64,000 nt of DNA from JADJNW01 sp964517145 (GCA_964517145.1 CAZFBN010000006.1:11946-75945); one strand, 5' to 3'. Numbered from the stretch's first letter, positions 1-8,737 are shown. Notes: generated by a model not told the origin, from the letters alone. A program made the numbers and translations.

Positions 1-594
1 TCCGACGCCAATTCGCAGCGCAACCTGACCAGCAATGGCAACTTGCGTACTTTGTTTCCACTCAACTATGACGAGCGTCACCGGTTTGTTGCCAATTTTG
101 ATTATCGCTACGGCACGGGCAAGCGCTACAATGGTCCGCGCCTGTTTGGGTCTGATATTTTTGCAGATGCAGGCTTGAATTTGCAAGCATTTTTGGTATC
201 GGGTCGTCCTTACACGGCTCGTCTTACACCAATTGAATTGGGCGGTTTGGGCACGGTCGGCTCGATCAACGGTGCACGTAAACCTTGGAATTTGACGCTG
301 AATTTGCGGGTGGATAAAAATTTCACCATTGCAGAAAAATACAATTTCAATGTTTATTGCCGGGTATCCAATCTGCTGGATCGCCGCAACGTGATTAACG
401 TGTATCAAGTGACAGGCTCTGCAACAGATGATGGCTTCCTGCAATCGGTAAATGGACGTCGGCAGTTGGAAAACATTCAAGGTTCGGTGCGTCAGGTAGA
501 ATCTTACTTGGCTTCGTACCAATGGGCTTTGCTCAATCCGAATTTATTTAGCCTGCCACGTCGCATTTTCATTGGCGCTATTATGGATTTTTAA
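1..594 (+). CDS. TonB-dependent receptor, C-terminal part (5' end outside window)
   Basis: The reading frame is open from base 1, so the gene starts upstream of the window; 197 residues are visible. They alternate polar and hydrophobic residues in strands and contain the typical end of a TonB-dependent outer-membrane receptor: a segment with NYDERHRF near residue 20, a strand like NLRVDKNF, the conserved VSNLLDRRNVINVYQVTG segment near residue 123, and a final strand ending in aromatic phenylalanine (GAIMDF). The last feature is the usual signal for assembly of outer-membrane barrels. The role would be energised import of a ligand or, in this phylum, work with surface lipoproteins. The next gene, 36 nt downstream on the same strand, encodes a large secreted protein, so the two are probably co-transcribed. 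The substrate cannot be inferred from this fragment. Confidence 0.85.
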   Translation, partial: SDANSQRNLTSNGNLRTLFPLNYDERHRFVANFDYRYGTGKRYNGPRLFGSDIFADAGLNLQAFLVSGRPYTARLTPIELGGLGTVGSINGARKPWNLTLNLRVDKNFTIAEKYNFNVYCRVSNLLDRRNVINVYQVTGSATDDGFLQSVNGRRQLENIQGSVRQVESYLASYQWALLNPNLFSLPRRIFIGAIMDF

Positions 595-630
595 ATATAA
601 ATATGGTTTAAACAATACAAATTTTAATAT

Positions 631-3600
631 ATGCAGTATTTAAAATATGGGTTTTTAGTGGCACTTCTGCTAGGTCTGCTGACCGATGCGGCGGCTACGA
701 TCAATCCTAGGTTTAAAAAAGATAAAAAGACCTCTAACAGCCAGGTTACTTTTCGAGATAACTGTGCGAATTCGGTGTCACAAATCGACCAAGCCATTAA
801 CAACGTGCGTGCGCGTTTGCTCACAGGAGGAGATGTGTGGTGGGATGGCAATGAGAATGGCAGATACATCGTGCCTAAAGTGCCCGCAGGCGAACCCGAA
901 GTGTCGTCTATTTTTGCTGGAGCGGTTTGGTTGGGCGGGGTTGACCCGGCAGGTAATTTGAAATTGGCTGCAAAAACATTTGGTACGGGCAACGGCGAAT
1001 CCGATTTTTTCTCTGGTCCGCTTGATCCTGAAAGTGGTAAAACAACGCAGGAAACTTGCGCCAAATGGGATAAATTTTTTGTAGTAAAAGGAGCTAATAT
1101 TCGGCAGCATATTCGCAATTTCCAACAAGCGAAACTCGCTGGAAAACCGTATGATACAGATTTAATTTCTAGAGATGTGAAAGGCTGGCCCGCGCGCGGC
1201 AATCCTTTTTTCTTTGATATTCACCAATTTGACTTGCCAGACACCCGCCAGGGCTTAGCTGGCTTTTGGGATGAAGACGGCGACGGTGATTACAATCCTG
1301 AACAAGGTGACTTCCCGATTATTGAAATCAGAGGTTGTAGTTTTGCAACGCCAGAAGAACAGCCCATTCCAGATGAAATGACCTTCTGGATTTACAATGA
1401 CGCCGGCAATATTCACTCCGAATCACAAGGTGATCCGATTCAGATGGAAGTGCAAGTGCAAGCTTTTGCCTACGCCACCAACGATGAGATCAACGACATG
1501 ACGTTCCAGCGTTATAAACTGATCAATCGCGCCATCGAAAGCATTGACAGTATGTTTTTTGCAATGTGGGTGGATCCCGATTTGGGTTGCGCCTTTGATG
1601 ATTATGTGGGTTGTGACACTACCCGAAGCTTGGCATACATTTACAACCAGGATATTTTGGACGGGCAGGTAGGTTGTGTGTGTTCAGGTACGAATACATA
1701 TTGCGATGAAGTGCCAATTTTGGGTGTGGACTATTTCCGCGGACCATTGGACGAAGATGGCAATGAAATTGGCATGTCTTCTTTTACCTATTACAATAAT
1801 GGTGCAGGTACACCTTCACCGGCACCGGGTACGAGCGACCCTAATAATGCTTTGGAATACTACCGCTATCTCTCTGGCTCCTGGCGCGATGGCTCTTCCT
1901 TTACCTATGGGGGCGACGCTTACCAGGATGGAAGACCCATCAAGTATGCCTTTACAGATACCCCCAATGACTCGCGCGGCTGGTCTATGTGTGCGCAAAC
2001 ACTGGCACCTGGCGACCGCCGTACCATTCAGGCTTCTGGTCCTTTCCGCTTGGATCCGGGTGCTGTCAACGAATTGATTATCGGAGCCGTGTGGGTGCCC
2101 GATCAAACTTATCCTTGCCCTAGCGTTGCTCGTTTGCAAGAAGCGGATGACGTGGCGCAGGCTTTGTTTGACAATTGTTTCCGCCTAACCGACGGACCCG
2201 ACGCGCCAGATGTTGATTTTATTGAATTGGATCGCGAGATTATTGCGGTTTTTACCAATGATACGTTGCTTTCTAACAATGCTTACGAAGCCTATGCCCA
2301 GCCTGGATTGCGCATTCCGGCAGGATCGATGGATAGTTTGTATCGCTTTGAAGGGTATAAATTATATCAATTAACCAGCCCGAATGTCACCGTTGCAGAT
2401 TTGAACGACCCGGACAAAGCTCGTCTGATCTATCAGGTGGATGTGCAGAATGGAGTCGGCAAAATTTATAACTGGAGCAGCATTGAAAACCCGACCGGGG
2501 TAGAGGTATATGTGCCCAACCTGGTGGTGGACGGTGGAGACCAAGGCATTCGGCATACGTTTCGGATCACAGAAGACCAATTTGCGCAAGGCGACCGCCG
2601 CTTGATTAATCATAAAAAATATTATTTCACCGCGATTGCTTACGCGCATAACAACTATTTACCTTTTGATCCAAAGCAAAATTTAGGACAGCGCCAGCCT
2701 TATTTGGAAGGTCGTCGCAATATTGGCGATGGTACAAATATTTATTATACCACCATCCCTCGACCCATTGTGGATCGTAATTTAAAAGCACAATACGGCG
2801 ACGGTGCCATTGTGACGCGTGTGGATGGGGTAGGCAATGGGGGCAATTTCCTTGATTTGTCCAATGAAACAAGGGTGGCAATTCTGGATTCTACTACCAA
2901 AACCGAACTGACTTACCGCTCTGGGCGCGGACCCATTCAGGTGAGTATTTTCAATCCGCTGGATGTAAAAGATGGCAATTTTGAATTGTCGTTTTTTGAT
3001 GAAAACATGAGCAATGCAACCTTCGACAATGAGGTACGTTGGCGTTTGCGCAATTTGGATAATCCAAATGGTCCGGTGGTTATTTCCGAAACGACCATTG
3101 AGAAACTGAACGAGCAAATTGTCAAAGAATTTGGCTTCAGCGTCACCATCGGGCAGGTGGCAGATGTAGGAACCAATCCAGATGATCCGAGCAATGGTGC
3201 TATTGGCTACGAAGAAGAATACGTTCGCGGTGAAAACGCCGTAGAATGGCTGTCGGGTATTCCTGATAATTTTATACCAGGACCGCGCTCTTTTGACGAG
3301 ACGGTTTTCAATTATGTAGCAACAGGAGACGGAGAAGATGATGCACAGCTGGATCCGAATCAAGCATTCTCTACCCTTGGTGCTGGTTATTTTGTACCAT
3401 TCTATCTGACCAATTACCGTTCGCAAAGTGAAACAGATCCACCTTACGTTTCGCCTGCCTGGATGAATGTGGCGGGTTCTAACACGTATCGTCAGCTTAG
3501 CAAATTGTCCGAGTTGAATAACGTGGACATTGTATTTACTTCTGACAAATCCAAGTGGAGCCGTTGTGTGATTGTCGAAACGACCAATCGTTATTACAGG

Positions 3601-4620
3601 GCATTGGGCAGCGTGACGGCGGAAGGCAATAAAGACAATTTTGACTTGAGAGCCGCTAAAAGTGTGACAAAGGACGACACAAACGACGATGGTTTGCCAG
3701 ATGTGGATGCACAGGACAATGGAGTCGGTATGGGATGGTTTCCCGGCTATGCTGTTGATGTGGAAACAGGGCAGCGCCTCAATATTTTCTTTGGAGAAAA
3801 CTCCACTTATGATGGCTCGCTTTTCCCGGAAGGGTATAACGAAAAACCGACCGGGCGGGATATGATGTTCAATCCATCTTCGCAAATTTTACTGAATCTT
3901 GGAGGCTTTCCAAATATTTACCAGTATTATGGTGGTGGTCAGCACTTTGTGTATGTCACGAAGCAAGTATATGATGGTTGTGCACAATTGCGTACACAAT
4001 TGGGTAGAACCGGGGCAAGTAAAAGACAGGGTATCAGCCAGATTACCTGGGCTGGTTTCATTTTGCCAACTTCGGGTCAGCAAATGCGCTCTTACAAAGA
4101 CGGCTTGATTCCTGATGATGTCATCGTTAAACTGCGGGTGAACAATCCATATGCGGTATTTAGAGGAACAGGACGGAACAATGGCTACCCGGCTTACTCG
4201 TTCAAAATTGAAGGCGAACAGGCAACCGCTTTGGATCAAGCGGGCGTCAACAGTGCTTTGGACATGATTAATGTGGTGCCCAATCCTTACTATGGCTACT
4301 CCGCTTACGAAATTTCGCAGTTTACCAATATTGTAAAAATTACCAACTTGCCTGCCAAATGCGTGGTCACTATTTATTCGTTGGATGGCAAATTCATTCG
4401 CCGCTACACCCGCGATGAGCAAGGCGTGGTGCCAAGTGGCGCCAATCGTGCCATCGAACGCGCACAAATTCTACCTGATTTGGAATGGGATTTGAAAAAT
4501 AGCAAGGGTATTCCAATCGCGAGCGGCGTTTACCTCATTCACGTCGAAGCCGAAGGACTGGGCGAGCGCACTCTCAAATGGTTTGGCATCAATCGTAAGT
4601 TCGATCCATCTGGTTTATAA
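631..4620 (+). CDS. Large secreted protein with T9SS-type C-terminal domain
   Basis: A 1329-residue protein with an N-terminal signal peptide (hydrophobic stretch FLVALLLGLLTDAAA). Acidic Asp/Gly/Asn loops resembling calcium sites lie at about residues 211-222 (DEDGDGDYN) and 1017-1031 (DTNDDGLPDVDAQDNG). From about residue 1213 the sequence NVVPNPYYG begins an Ig-like module with VTIYSLDGKFIRRY and GVYLIHVEAEG, the layout of type IX secretion sorting domains, although the end is longer and less canonical than type A. It probably crosses the outer membrane through the T9SS. The central 1000 residues contain no catalytic domain that I recognise; the pattern MFFAMWVDPDLG...DDYVGCDTT looks like a conserved family signature. 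It sits between a TonB receptor and a PorV-like barrel, which suggests a surface complex. The function is unknown. Confidence 0.8.
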   Translation: MQYLKYGFLVALLLGLLTDAAATINPRFKKDKKTSNSQVTFRDNCANSVSQIDQAINNVRARLLTGGDVWWDGNENGRYIVPKVPAGEPEVSSIFAGAVWLGGVDPAGNLKLAAKTFGTGNGESDFFSGPLDPESGKTTQETCAKWDKFFVVKGANIRQHIRNFQQAKLAGKPYDTDLISRDVKGWPARGNPFFFDIHQFDLPDTRQGLAGFWDEDGDGDYNPEQGDFPIIEIRGCSFATPEEQPIPDEMTFWIYNDAGNIHSESQGDPIQMEVQVQAFAYATNDEINDMTFQRYKLINRAIESIDSMFFAMWVDPDLGCAFDDYVGCDTTRSLAYIYNQDILDGQVGCVCSGTNTYCDEVPILGVDYFRGPLDEDGNEIGMSSFTYYNNGAGTPSPAPGTSDPNNALEYYRYLSGSWRDGSSFTYGGDAYQDGRPIKYAFTDTPNDSRGWSMCAQTLAPGDRRTIQASGPFRLDPGAVNELIIGAVWVPDQTYPCPSVARLQEADDVAQALFDNCFRLTDGPDAPDVDFIELDREIIAVFTNDTLLSNNAYEAYAQPGLRIPAGSMDSLYRFEGYKLYQLTSPNVTVADLNDPDKARLIYQVDVQNGVGKIYNWSSIENPTGVEVYVPNLVVDGGDQGIRHTFRITEDQFAQGDRRLINHKKYYFTAIAYAHNNYLPFDPKQNLGQRQPYLEGRRNIGDGTNIYYTTIPRPIVDRNLKAQYGDGAIVTRVDGVGNGGNFLDLSNETRVAILDSTTKTELTYRSGRGPIQVSIFNPLDVKDGNFELSFFDENMSNATFDNEVRWRLRNLDNPNGPVVISETTIEKLNEQIVKEFGFSVTIGQVADVGTNPDDPSNGAIGYEEEYVRGENAVEWLSGIPDNFIPGPRSFDETVFNYVATGDGEDDAQLDPNQAFSTLGAGYFVPFYLTNYRSQSETDPPYVSPAWMNVAGSNTYRQLSKLSELNNVDIVFTSDKSKWSRCVIVETTNRYYRALGSVTAEGNKDNFDLRAAKSVTKDDTNDDGLPDVDAQDNGVGMGWFPGYAVDVETGQRLNIFFGENSTYDGSLFPEGYNEKPTGRDMMFNPSSQILLNLGGFPNIYQYYGGGQHFVYVTKQVYDGCAQLRTQLGRTGASKRQGISQITWAGFILPTSGQQMRSYKDGLIPDDVIVKLRVNNPYAVFRGTGRNNGYPAYSFKIEGEQATALDQAGVNSALDMINVVPNPYYGYSAYEISQFTNIVKITNLPAKCVVTIYSLDGKFIRRYTRDEQGVVPSGANRAIERAQILPDLEWDLKNSKGIPIASGVYLIHVEAEGLGERTLKWFGINRKFDPSGL

Positions 4621-4646
4621 AGTGTTATAGAATAAAATTTTTTAAA

Positions 4647-4683
4647 AAGCATCCGAAGTTTGTAAAAAAAACTTCGGATGCTT
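4647..4683. terminator. Perfect 15-bp hairpin between genes
   Basis: AAGCATCCGAAGTTT at 4647-4661 is exactly complementary to AAACTTCGGATGCTT at 4669-4683, with a 7-nt A-rich loop. There is no clear T-run after it on the plus strand, so it is not a textbook intrinsic terminator; it may end the upstream transcript, protect its 3' end or modulate read-through. It swallows the ATG at 4678, which argues that the next gene starts at 4699. Confidence 0.55.
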
Positions 4684-4698
4684 CCAAAAAAAAGCTGC

Positions 4699-5748
4699 AT
4701 GAAGCAATTTATACTCATTTGTTTGGTCATCCATCTTTTTGCTTTTGCGACCTTCGTGAAAGCCGGAAACCCCGACCGCCAGGGCGAAGCAGGGGCTTAC
4801 GAATTGCTGATGAATCCTTGGGCACGCAGTGCAGGTTTGCACACGCTGACTACCTCTATGGTCACAGGCGTAGAAGCATTGCAGTTGAATGTCGCAGGAT
4901 TATCGCGTATCAATCGTACGGAATTGCTGGTGGGGCACAGCATTTACCTGCAAGGTGTGGACATCAGCACCAATGCCTTTGGTTTTGGGCAGCGCATGGG
5001 CAAAAACGGTGCTTTTGGATTTTCGTTGACGGCGTTGGATTTTGGTGACATTCGCGAAACGACAACCGATCAGCCAGAGGGCACGGGCGCTACGTTCTCG
5101 CCCAATTTTTTCAGTTTAGGCTTGTCCTATGCGCATCTTTTTGAAAATAAAGTTTCCGTAGGCTTTACTTTGCGGGCTATTTCTGAGTCTATCAGCGATG
5201 TGAGTAGTTTTGGGCTTGCGCTTGATGCGGGCGTGCAGTACGTGACAGGAGAGCAGGACAATTTTAAATTTGGTATTTCCTTGCGCAGTGTGGGTTCTCG
5301 CATGACTTTCAGGGGCGAGGGCTTATCTACGCAGCGACCAAGCCCTGACCAGGGCGCGTATAATTTGACCTACGACCAGCGTTCCACCGGCTTTGAACTA
5401 CCGTCCACGCTGAATATCGGCGCTTCTTACGATTTGCGGTTTGGCGAAAAAAATCGTTTGACGATGATCGGTAATTTTACAGCGAATTCTTTCTCTCGCG
5501 ATGAAATTGGCGCTGGCTTGGAATATTCTTTAAACGAATTGTTTATGCTGCGCGGCGGCTATCGCTACGAATTGGGCTTGGACGATGAATTGGAAGCTTC
5601 TGTTTACAAAGGTTTAAGCGCAGGGGTGTCCATCGAAACAGCCCTGAGCAAAGAAGCTAAAAATACCCGCTTGGGAATTGACTACTCGTACCGCCAAACC
5701 CGCGTTTGGAATGGCACACACAATTTTTCTGTACGAATTAGCATTTAA
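4699..5748 (+). CDS. PorV/PorQ-family outer-membrane protein
   Basis: About 349 residues from the ATG at 4699 (MKQFILICLVIHLFAFATFVKA, a good signal peptide). The in-frame ATG at 4678 lies inside a strong hairpin and would put a polar extension before the signal peptide, so I prefer 4699. The mature protein opens with GEAGAYELLMNPWARSAG and continues as amphipathic beta-strands with FGFGQRMGKNGAFGFSLTALDFGDI, the pattern of the PorV/PorQ (UPF0164-like) barrels. PorV is the T9SS shuttle that takes cargo from the translocon to the attachment complex; PorQ-like paralogs are less well understood. Its position directly behind a probable T9SS substrate suggests a dedicated partner for that cargo, which is inference. 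A terminator-like hairpin follows at 5805. Confidence 0.75.
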   Translation: MKQFILICLVIHLFAFATFVKAGNPDRQGEAGAYELLMNPWARSAGLHTLTTSMVTGVEALQLNVAGLSRINRTELLVGHSIYLQGVDISTNAFGFGQRMGKNGAFGFSLTALDFGDIRETTTDQPEGTGATFSPNFFSLGLSYAHLFENKVSVGFTLRAISESISDVSSFGLALDAGVQYVTGEQDNFKFGISLRSVGSRMTFRGEGLSTQRPSPDQGAYNLTYDQRSTGFELPSTLNIGASYDLRFGEKNRLTMIGNFTANSFSRDEIGAGLEYSLNELFMLRGGYRYELGLDDELEASVYKGLSAGVSIETALSKEAKNTRLGIDYSYRQTRVWNGTHNFSVRISI

Positions 5749-5763
5749 TTCTTACCCAAATCG

Positions 5764-5794
5764 TTGATTCTTCCAGCGATCTTTCGTATATTTG
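5764..5794 (+). promoter_or_regulatory. Bacteroidota-type promoter candidate
   Basis: TTG at 5764-5766 and TATATTTG at 5787-5794, 20 nt apart, fit the -33/-7 pattern of the primary sigma factor in this phylum. Transcription would begin near 5800, only a few nucleotides before a terminator-like hairpin. Confidence 0.45.
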
Positions 5795-5804
5795 TAAAAT
5801 TAAG

Positions 5805-5843
5805 AGCAAGAACGTTTCCCGTGTGGAAGCGTTCTTGCTTTTT
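5805..5843 (+). terminator. Intrinsic terminator
   Basis: AGCAAGAACG (5805-5814) pairs with CGTTCTTGCT (5830-5839), and the stem extends inward through TTTCC/GGAAG with one G-T pair around a CGTGT loop. A run of T follows directly. It may end the PorV-like gene transcript or attenuate RNA begun at the promoter just upstream. Confidence 0.75.
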
Positions 5844-6188
5844 AGTCAAACACTACAAAACACTATGCCAGGCGGCGGTGTTCATTTAAGAAGCATAGCT
5901 TAGTTGAAGTTTATAAACGCAATGCAGGCAAGTTTTGATTGAAAAGCGCTTATTGCAGTTGTAAAAATCGAGCGGATTGAAAGAGTTTTTTTAGCTATTC
6001 CTGCAGGACAAAAGGCGCTCTGCCGATTGCTCCCGCAAAGTCCCCAGGAAGTAAATGGACAACTTATAGATACCGCCTTAGATTTGAATTTTTTTATCTA
6101 AAAAATTACCAGTATAAGTTAGAATCCTTGGGTCTGGAACAAAGCACCGGACAGCTAGGGGTCTCTGACGTTTAAAAAAAGATGATTT
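5844..6188. other. Intergenic region before greA, possible gene remnant
   Basis: About 345 bases without a convincing gene. From about 5961 to 6100 one plus frame is open for roughly 50 codons with protein-like text (including AIPAGQKALCRLLPQSPQEV) but no start codon; after a stop near 6100 another frame continues with YQYKLESLGLEQSTGQ to a stop just before greA. This could be a decayed gene with a frameshift, or chance. No tRNA or known RNA was recognised. Confidence 0.3.
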
Positions 6189-6665
6189 ATGAATGGGTAC
6201 AGCTATTTAACCCAAGACGGGTATGACAAATTAAAATCAGAATTAGAAGACCTCAAAACCCGAGGTAGAAATGAGGCTGCCAGAGCCATTGCAGAAGCAC
6301 GTGAAAAAGGCGACCTATCAGAAAATGCAGAGTATGACGCTGCAAAAGAAGCACAAGGTTTGTTGGAACTGAGAATCAACGAGTTGGAAAAAACACTGGC
6401 AAATGCTCGGGTCTTGGATCAGAGCACCCTGGATACTTCCAAAGTGACCGTTTTTTCTAAAGTGACAATTAAAAATAAAAAGACCGGCAAGCAAATGAGC
6501 TACAAGCTCGTGTCGGAACAAGAAGCGGATTTGAAGGCGAATAAAATTTCGGTAACCTCTCCAATCGGGCAGGGGTTGCTGGGAAAAGTAGTGGGCGATG
6601 TTGCTCACGTGGTAACGCCGGGTGGCAAAATGGATTTTGAAGTGATGGAAATTTCAATTGACTAA
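6189..6665 (+). CDS. greA: Transcription elongation factor GreA
   Basis: 158 residues, the normal GreA length. Residues 1-75 form the N-terminal coiled-coil hairpin that enters the RNA polymerase secondary channel, with the tip motif GDLSENAEY carrying D42 and E45, the acidic pair that coordinates the catalytic magnesium for RNA cleavage. Residues 80-158 are the C-terminal FKBP-like domain (VTIKNKKTGKQ, SPIGQGLLGK, VVTPGGKMDFEV). GreA rescues backtracked polymerase by stimulating cleavage of the transcript 3' end. The stop codon lies only 4 nt before the ATG of the HIT-protein gene, so the two are probably one operon. There is no visible Shine-Dalgarno, as usual in this phylum. Confidence 0.97.
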   Translation: MNGYSYLTQDGYDKLKSELEDLKTRGRNEAARAIAEAREKGDLSENAEYDAAKEAQGLLELRINELEKTLANARVLDQSTLDTSKVTVFSKVTIKNKKTGKQMSYKLVSEQEADLKANKISVTSPIGQGLLGKVVGDVAHVVTPGGKMDFEVMEISID

Positions 6666-6669
6666 TACA

Positions 6670-7065
6670 ATGGCAACCATTTTTACAAAAATTGTCAACG
6701 GCGAAATTCCTAGCCACAAAATTGCTGAAACCGAAGATTATTTGGCTTTTTTGGATATTCGTCCCATCAAACGTGGACACACCCTGGTGATTCCCAAAAA
6801 AGAGGTGGATTATATTTTTGACATAGAAGACGAAGACTTGAGTGGACTCCTGGTTTTTGCTAAAAAAGTAGCAAAAGCAATCAAAGCGACCGTGCCCTGC
6901 AAGCGCATTGGCGTAGCTGTGATAGGGCTGGAAGTACCGCATGCGCACGTACACTTGGTGCCGATGGATGCGATCAGCGATCTAAGTTTTGAGCACGGCT
7001 TTTTGAGTACCAATCAGGAGGAGCTTGCTGCACTTGCCGCTGCTATCCGAGCTCATTTTCAATAA
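6670..7065 (+). CDS. HIT-family nucleotide hydrolase
   Basis: 131 residues starting at ATG 6670 (MATIFTKIVNGEIPSHKI), the standard opening of histidine-triad proteins of the Hint/PKCI type. The triad PHAHVHLVPM places H91, H93 and H95 in the active site, where they act on nucleoside phosphoramidates or adenylylated substrates. FLDIRPIKRGHTLVIPK near residue 28 is the other conserved block. The protein is cytoplasmic and probably dimeric. It follows greA after 4 nt and is probably translated from the same mRNA. The gene ends before a two-way terminator at 7084. The physiological substrate cannot be told from sequence. Confidence 0.93.
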   Translation: MATIFTKIVNGEIPSHKIAETEDYLAFLDIRPIKRGHTLVIPKKEVDYIFDIEDEDLSGLLVFAKKVAKAIKATVPCKRIGVAVIGLEVPHAHVHLVPMDAISDLSFEHGFLSTNQEELAALAAAIRAHFQ

Positions 7066-7083
7066 AAACAAGGCAATAAAAAG

Positions 7084-7136
7084 ACCGAGAGATTCAGGGC
7101 ACCCGACTCACGTGTGCGCTAAGTCTCTCGGTTTTT
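7084..7136. terminator. Bidirectional terminator between HIT gene and ruvC
   Basis: ACCGAGAGA (7084-7092) pairs with TCTCTCGGT (7124-7132). A-run before and T-run after the stem let it work on both strands, ending the plus-strand greA-HIT transcript and the minus-strand ruvC transcript. The inner part is a 31-nt loop. Confidence 0.75.
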
Positions 7137-7141
7137 CTGAG

Positions 7142-7711
7142 TTACCCTTTCACCCGCTTTGGGTTATCTTTTATAAAACTGCTCCAGGTATTATTTTTTT
7201 TACCAGCGCCAATGCGGTTGGTAGATTGATAATAGTGACAAAGCGCAGTTGCCAGGGCGTCTGTCGCGTCGAAGTATTTTTCGTTCAAATTGGTTTGTAA
7301 AATTTTTTCCAGCATAGCAGCCACCTGCTCTTTGGAGGCATTGCCATTGCCGGTCACCGCTTGTTTGATTTTTCTAGCCGCGTATTCAGTCACGGTCACC
7401 CCTTTTGTAATTGCTGCCGCAATTGCCACCCCCTGCGCTCTGCCCAATTTAAACATGGATTGCACATTTTTGCCATAAAAAGGCGTTTCAATCGCCATTT
7501 CGCGCGGTTGGTACTGCGCAATGATTTCCTGCAAATGTTCAAAAATGCGCTGCAACTTGATTGCCTGTTCCTCTTCACTTTTCAAGTGCAATACGCCCAA
7601 GTCCTTCAATTGCAAGGTTTTATCTTTGATCTCCAAAATTCCGAAGCCAAGAATATTGGTACCAGGGTCCACCCCTAAAATTCGATAATTGGTTGTTGTT
7701 ATTTCGTTCAC
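7142..7711 (-). CDS. ruvC: Crossover junction endodeoxyribonuclease RuvC
   Basis: 189 residues if translation begins at the GTG at 7711 (MNEITTTNYRILGVDPGT). A longer frame to 7813 runs into a low-complexity repeat and adds residues unlike the family, so the GTG start is preferred. RuvC cuts Holliday junctions as a dimer with RuvAB. The four acidic catalytic residues are visible: D15 in GVDPG, E75 in AIETPF, and D148 and D151 in YFDATDALATALCHYY. MFKLGRAQGVA is the conserved central helix. The short Lys/Arg-rich tail is typical. The nearest upstream gene on the same strand encodes a DtxR-type regulator, about 110 nt away. Confidence 0.95.
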   Translation of the reverse strand: MNEITTTNYRILGVDPGTNILGFGILEIKDKTLQLKDLGVLHLKSEEEQAIKLQRIFEHLQEIIAQYQPREMAIETPFYGKNVQSMFKLGRAQGVAIAAAITKGVTVTEYAARKIKQAVTGNGNASKEQVAAMLEKILQTNLNEKYFDATDALATALCHYYQSTNRIGAGKKNNTWSSFIKDNPKRVKG

Positions 7712-7754
7712 AATTTTTATTAAAAATAGAATGTAACTGAATTTGGGTGGTTGT

Positions 7755-7810
7755 TTAGTCGAATAGTCGCTAGTCAAATAGTCAAATAGTTGGTAGTCGG
7801 GTAGTTGTCG
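7755..7810. repeat. Low-complexity AGTC(G/A)AATAGTC stutter
   Basis: About seven imperfect copies of TAGTCRAA-like words in a row (TAGTCGAATAGTCGCTAGTC and onward), directly upstream of ruvC. It breaks any coding interpretation of the longer ruvC frame and resembles other word-stutter repeats elsewhere in the window. Confidence 0.6.
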
Positions 7811-7821
7811 CAAAAAATTGA

Positions 7822-8490
7822 TTAAGCACGATTGCTGATGAATATATTTTGAGCTACTTTTTTAGAAAGTAATTGCTCTTTTTCGCTATTCAAAATGATT
7901 TTGACCGATTCATCGTATTCAAATTTTTCCAACACTTCAATCTCTGCTCCCAGCGTAAGCCCTAGCCGATCCAAATATTGTAAAAAAGAAGCGGCATGAT
8001 CCTGAACCCCAACCACAACGCCCTGCGTGCCTGCCTCCAGCTCAAGCAAAGGTGTTTGTTTGCGAAAAGCAAAAACGCCCTCCGCGTCGGGAATGGGGTC
8101 GCCGTGTGGATCAAATTTTGGAGAACCGAGAAAAGCATCGAGCCGTTCGACGAGTTCTGGTGCTTGAATGTGTTCCAATTGCTCGGCAATATCATGTACT
8201 TCGTCCCAAGAAAAATGCAGCTTTTCTACCAAAAAAACCTCCCACAGCCGGTGCTTGCGAATGAGGTGCGTTGCAATTTTATTACCGCTTTCCGTCAGTG
8301 TGACGCCTCGATGCTTTTGATAATGAATCAGTTCTTTTTTCGACAATCGAATCACCATATCCGTTGCAGAGGCTGCCGTAGTGCCCATTTCGGTAGCAAT
8401 GGCATTGTTGCTGGCAGCTTTGCCTTCGCGCTCCACGATTTTAAAAATCGCTTTTAAATAATTCTCTTCTGTTTGGGAAATTGCTTCCAT
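7822..8490 (-). CDS. DtxR/MntR-family metal-dependent transcriptional regulator
   Basis: 222 residues. Residues 1-65 are a winged helix (SQTEENYLKAIFKI, then MGTTAASATDMVIRLSKKELI), followed by the dimerisation and metal-binding region with RKHRLWEVFLVEKLHFSWDEVHDIAEQLEH, which carries the His/Glu ligands of the family. The last 75 residues form an SH3/FeoA-like domain (GTQGVVVGVQDHAASFLQYLDRLGLTLGAEIEVLE). Members repress metal-uptake genes when Mn2+ or Fe2+ is bound; which metal is used here cannot be decided. No transporter gene is adjacent, so targets lie elsewhere. CAAAGATA at 8509-8516, read on the minus strand as TATCTTTG, is a promoter box about 20 nt before the ATG and implies a very short leader. 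Confidence 0.9.
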   Translation of the reverse strand: MEAISQTEENYLKAIFKIVEREGKAASNNAIATEMGTTAASATDMVIRLSKKELIHYQKHRGVTLTESGNKIATHLIRKHRLWEVFLVEKLHFSWDEVHDIAEQLEHIQAPELVERLDAFLGSPKFDPHGDPIPDAEGVFAFRKQTPLLELEAGTQGVVVGVQDHAASFLQYLDRLGLTLGAEIEVLEKFEYDESVKIILNSEKEQLLSKKVAQNIFISNRA

Positions 8491-8737
8491 GCTTTTTTAA
8501 TAACTATTCAAAGATAAGCAGTTTAGGCAGGTCTAAAAATGATTTTTAGAGAAGTTTTTCAAATCGCATTTGGAAATATGATTTTTACAATAGGTAATCG
8601 AGCAGCATTTTGACACAGCATCGCGAAGTTTGGTTAGATTGTAAAGTATTGGTTATCAGGCGCTAGGCGTTTCTGATCTCTGCGTGAAATGATAAATTAA
8701 CTAGGCTCGCTTACTTATTTTGGGGCGCTTTTTTTAA

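Noticed and set aside
2782..3885. Minus-strand open frame of 367 codons
   Set aside because: It lies entirely opposite the 1329-residue secreted protein gene, has no family likeness or plausible start, and its amino-acid make-up is that of an antisense shadow.
7712..7813. N-terminal extension of RuvC
   Set aside because: The added residues come from an AGTC stutter repeat and do not resemble RuvC; the GTG at 7711 fits the family start.
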